DNA of 61,166 bases, taken from the NCBI GenBank assembly GCA_903831455.1, contig CAIKXV010000005.1, positions 1-61,166 on the forward strand. The letters are read 5' to 3'. This document shows positions 58,845 to 61,166 of this stretch, piece after piece (the first letter of the stretch is position 1; each line of letters begins with the position of its first letter). The notes under the pieces are model-generated. The model searched no databases. It was not told the origin of the DNA and saw nothing but the letters and a program-made list of their open reading frames with translations. The DNA comes from an uncultured Pseudomonadota bacterium. Lineage in GTDB: Bacteria; Pseudomonadota; Gammaproteobacteria; Burkholderiales; CAIKXV01. A program made the translations under genes and the position numbers.

Positions 58845-61166
58845 ATGCCGTCTCCCTCCTTCGTCCACCTTCGCCTGCACAGCGAGTACTCGATCAGCGA
58901 CGGCCTCGGCCAGCCCGACGCGCTGCTCGAGCGTGCGCGCGAACTGGGCATGCCGGCGCTCGCGCTCACCGACGCCGGCAACCTGTTCGGGCTGGTCAAG
59001 TTCTATCGGGCGGCGATCGGCCTGGGGATCAAGCCGATCGCCGGGGCCGATGTCTGGCTGACCCCCGAGGGCGAGCGTGATCGCCCGGGCCGGTTGCTGC
59101 TTCTGTGCCAGAGCCCCGCCGGCTACCGGCGCCTGTGCGAACTGCTGACCCGGGCCTATCGCGAGAACCAGCACCGGGGACATCCCGAGATCCGTCGCGA
59201 GTGGCTCGACGCCGAGGGCGGCGAAGGCCTGCTCGGGTTGAGTGGCGCGCGGCACGGGGAGATCGGCCTCGCGCTGGCCGCCGGCAAGCGTGCCCAGGCG
59301 CGGCGTCTCGCCCGTGAATGGGCGGCACGCCTGCCTCGGCGCTTCTACCTCGAGGTCCAGCGCGCGGGGCATCCCGAGGACGAGGCGCAGGTGCGGGCCG
59401 TGGTACCGCTCGCGGCAGAGCTGGGCCTGCCGCTGGTGGCCACCCATCCGGTACAGTTCCTGCGGCCCGAGGATTTCCGAGCCCACGAAGCCCGCGTGTG
59501 CATTGCCGCCGGCTATTCGCTGGGCGACCCGCGCCGGCCGCGGGACTACACGCCGGAGCAGTACCTGCGCCCGGTCGCCGAGATGGAGGAACTGTTCGCC
59601 GACCTGCCCTCGGCGCTGGCGAACTCGGTGCAGATCGCCCGACGCTGCAACCTCGAGCTCACGCTCGGTCGCACCCACCTGCCGCTGTTCCCGACGCCCG
59701 AGGGTCAGTCGCTCGAGAGCTTTCTCGAGCAGCAGGCCGCCCTCGGGCTCGACGCACGACTCGAGGCGCTCTACCCCGACACCGCCGAGCGCGAGGCCGC
59801 CGCTCCCCGCTACCGCGAGCGGCTCTCCTTCGAGATCGCCACCATCGTCAAGATGGGCTTCCCGGGCTACTTCCTGATCGTGGCGGACTTCATCAACTGG
59901 GCGAAGAACAACGGGGTTCCCGTCGGACCGGGGCGCGGATCCGGCGCCGGGTCGCTGGTGGCCTACTCGCTGGGCATCACCGACCTCGACCCGCTGCGCT
60001 ACAACCTGCTGTTCGAGCGGTTCCTGAACCCCGAACGGGTGTCGATGCCCGACTTCGACATCGACTTCTGCCAGGACGGACGCGACCGGGTGATCGCCTA
60101 CGTGCGCGAGAAGTACGGCGCGCAGAGCGTCTCGCAGATCGCCACCTTCGGCACGATGGCCGCGCGGGCGGTGGTGCGCGACACCGGCCGCGTGCTCGAC
60201 CTGCCGTTCTCCTTCTGCGACCAGATCGCCAAGCTCGTGCCCTTCCAGCCGGGCAAGCTGGTCACGCTGCGCCGGCGCGAGGGCGAGCCCGAACCGAACG
60301 TGATCTACGCGCGCGAGGTCGAGCCGCAGATCGAGGCCCGCGAACGCGCCGAGGAGGAAGTGGCCGAACTGCTCGCGCTGGGCGAGAGCCTCGAGGGCGT
60401 GGTGCGCAACGTCGGGATGCACGCCGGAGGGGTACTGATCGCCCCGGGCAAGCTCACCGATTTCTGCCCGCTCTACATGGCCGAGGGCACCGAGGCCGCG
60501 GTCAGCCAGTTCGACAAGGACGACGTCGAGGCGGTGGGCCTGGTCAAGTTCGACTTCCTCGGGCTGACCACGCTCACCATCCTCGACTGGACGCTGCGCT
60601 ACATCGGCGAGCTCGACCCCTCCGCGCGGATCAGCCTGGAATCGCTGCCGCTCGACGACGTCGCCACCTACCAGCTGTTCACCCGCGCCAACACCACGGC
60701 GGTGTTCCAGTTCGAATCGCGCGGCATGCGCGACCTGCTCAAGCTCGCGCGCCCGGACCGTTTCGAGGACCTGATCGCGCTCGTCGCGCTCTATCGCCCG
60801 GGGCCGATGGACCTGATCCCCGAATTCTGCGACCGCAAGCACGGGCGCCACGCGGTCGATTACCCGGATCCGCGCGTCGAGGAGGTGCTGGCCGAGACCT
60901 ACGGGATCATGGTCTACCAGGAGCAGGTGATGCAGATGGCGCAGCGCGTCGGGGGCTATTCCCTCGGCGGCGCGGACCTGCTGCGCCGGGCGATGGGCAA
61001 GAAGAAGCCCGAGGAGATGGCCCAGCACCGCGAGGTGTTCTCGGAGGGGGCCATGGCCTCGGGCATCGATCGCCAGAAGGCGAACGAGATGTTCGACCTG
61101 ATGGAGCGGTTCGCCGGCTACGGCTTCAACAAGTCGCACGCGGCCGCCTATGCGCTGGTGGCCTAC
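58845..61166 (+). CDS. dnaE: DNA polymerase III alpha subunit DnaE, 3' end beyond the window
   Basis: The first 774 residues of about 1150; the frame is open to the last base. Begins with the PHP domain (FVHLRLHSEYSISDGL, ALTDAGNLFGLVKFY). The polymerase core follows: PGYFLIVADFINWAKNNGVP, PVGPGRGSGAGSLVAY, and PDFDIDFCQDGRD with Asp405 and Asp407 matching the catalytic pair of E. coli (401/403), the third Asp570 in VKFDFLGLTTLTIL, then FQFESRGMRDLL, ALYRPGPMDLIPEF and GYGFNKSHAAAYAL. Replicative polymerase of the chromosome. Start ATG at 58845. Confidence 0.95.
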   Translation, partial: MPSPSFVHLRLHSEYSISDGLGQPDALLERARELGMPALALTDAGNLFGLVKFYRAAIGLGIKPIAGADVWLTPEGERDRPGRLLLLCQSPAGYRRLCELLTRAYRENQHRGHPEIRREWLDAEGGEGLLGLSGARHGEIGLALAAGKRAQARRLAREWAARLPRRFYLEVQRAGHPEDEAQVRAVVPLAAELGLPLVATHPVQFLRPEDFRAHEARVCIAAGYSLGDPRRPRDYTPEQYLRPVAEMEELFADLPSALANSVQIARRCNLELTLGRTHLPLFPTPEGQSLESFLEQQAALGLDARLEALYPDTAEREAAAPRYRERLSFEIATIVKMGFPGYFLIVADFINWAKNNGVPVGPGRGSGAGSLVAYSLGITDLDPLRYNLLFERFLNPERVSMPDFDIDFCQDGRDRVIAYVREKYGAQSVSQIATFGTMAARAVVRDTGRVLDLPFSFCDQIAKLVPFQPGKLVTLRRREGEPEPNVIYAREVEPQIEARERAEEEVAELLALGESLEGVVRNVGMHAGGVLIAPGKLTDFCPLYMAEGTEAAVSQFDKDDVEAVGLVKFDFLGLTTLTILDWTLRYIGELDPSARISLESLPLDDVATYQLFTRANTTAVFQFESRGMRDLLKLARPDRFEDLIALVALYRPGPMDLIPEFCDRKHGRHAVDYPDPRVEEVLAETYGIMVYQEQVMQMAQRVGGYSLGGADLLRRAMGKKKPEEMAQHREVFSEGAMASGIDRQKANEMFDLMERFAGYGFNKSHAAAYALVAY

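Noticed and set aside
58710-61139. 809-codon minus-strand frame opposite dnaE
   Set aside because: The + strand carries an unbroken DnaE with all catalytic motifs; the minus frame is His/Glu/Arg-rich shadow.

Overview
The window is very GC-rich (roughly 70% by eye) and reads as the chromosome of a betaproteobacterium, most likely Burkholderiales. The main reason is gene order: mlaFEDCB, an ABC exporter pair, murA, hisGDCBHAFIE, tatABC, a DegS-like protease, a NIF3-like gene, petABC and sspAB all run on the + strand in the order usual for that group. Four Bug-type (tripartite tricarboxylate) binding proteins in the last third fit the same assignment. Two housekeeping genes (murA, sspA) carry frameshifts inside simple-sequence tracts, so some base-level errors, as in a draft or metagenome assembly, are likely.

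Layout. 19-1986: a KefB-like K+/H+ antiporter. 17969 down to 2269, all on the minus strand: a type IV pilus/pseudopilus cluster of the MSHA kind (MshM-MshL fusion, MshN, MshE, MshG, MshI, MshJ, MshK, a PilX-like pseudopilin and two prepilins). An ABC exporter ATPase sits at the head of this cluster, and an ABC-2 permease plus a small helical-repeat protein sit among the pilin genes. 18036-25665: Mla lipid transport, a YadG/YadH-like exporter interrupted by an MFS gene, and murA. 25975-32723: a complete, compact histidine operon. 32820-42373: Tat export, a periplasmic protease, a NIF3-like protein, the cytochrome bc1 complex, SspA/SspB, tRNA-Thr(TGT) and a secreted trypsin-like protease with two copies of an unnamed module. 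42386-45292: a minus-strand pyrE plus carbamoyl-amidohydrolase pair, then a divergent secreted protein made of two more copies of that module. 45769-57953: accessory catabolism, namely four Bug receptors, a short nuclease, a three-gene nitrile hydratase/thiocyanate hydrolase, a metallophosphoesterase, choline-sulfatase, an isopropylmalate-dehydrogenase-like enzyme, an Asp/Glu-racemase-family protein and an MFS carrier. 57996-61166: a DUF4124 protein and the 5' two-thirds of dnaE, which runs off the edge.

How it works together. The central part is conserved envelope and core metabolism: Mla and MurA act in the envelope, and Tat exports the Rieske protein encoded just downstream. The accessory parts are the pilus cluster, whose extension ATPase carries a c-di-GMP-binding motif, and the catabolic islets, where each periplasmic receptor is paired with a hydrolase or dehydrogenase. 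The least familiar items are the ATPase-secretin fusion and embedded ABC exporter in the pilus cluster, the four-copy secreted two-cysteine module, and the receptor gene translationally coupled to the split nitrile hydratase-family enzyme.
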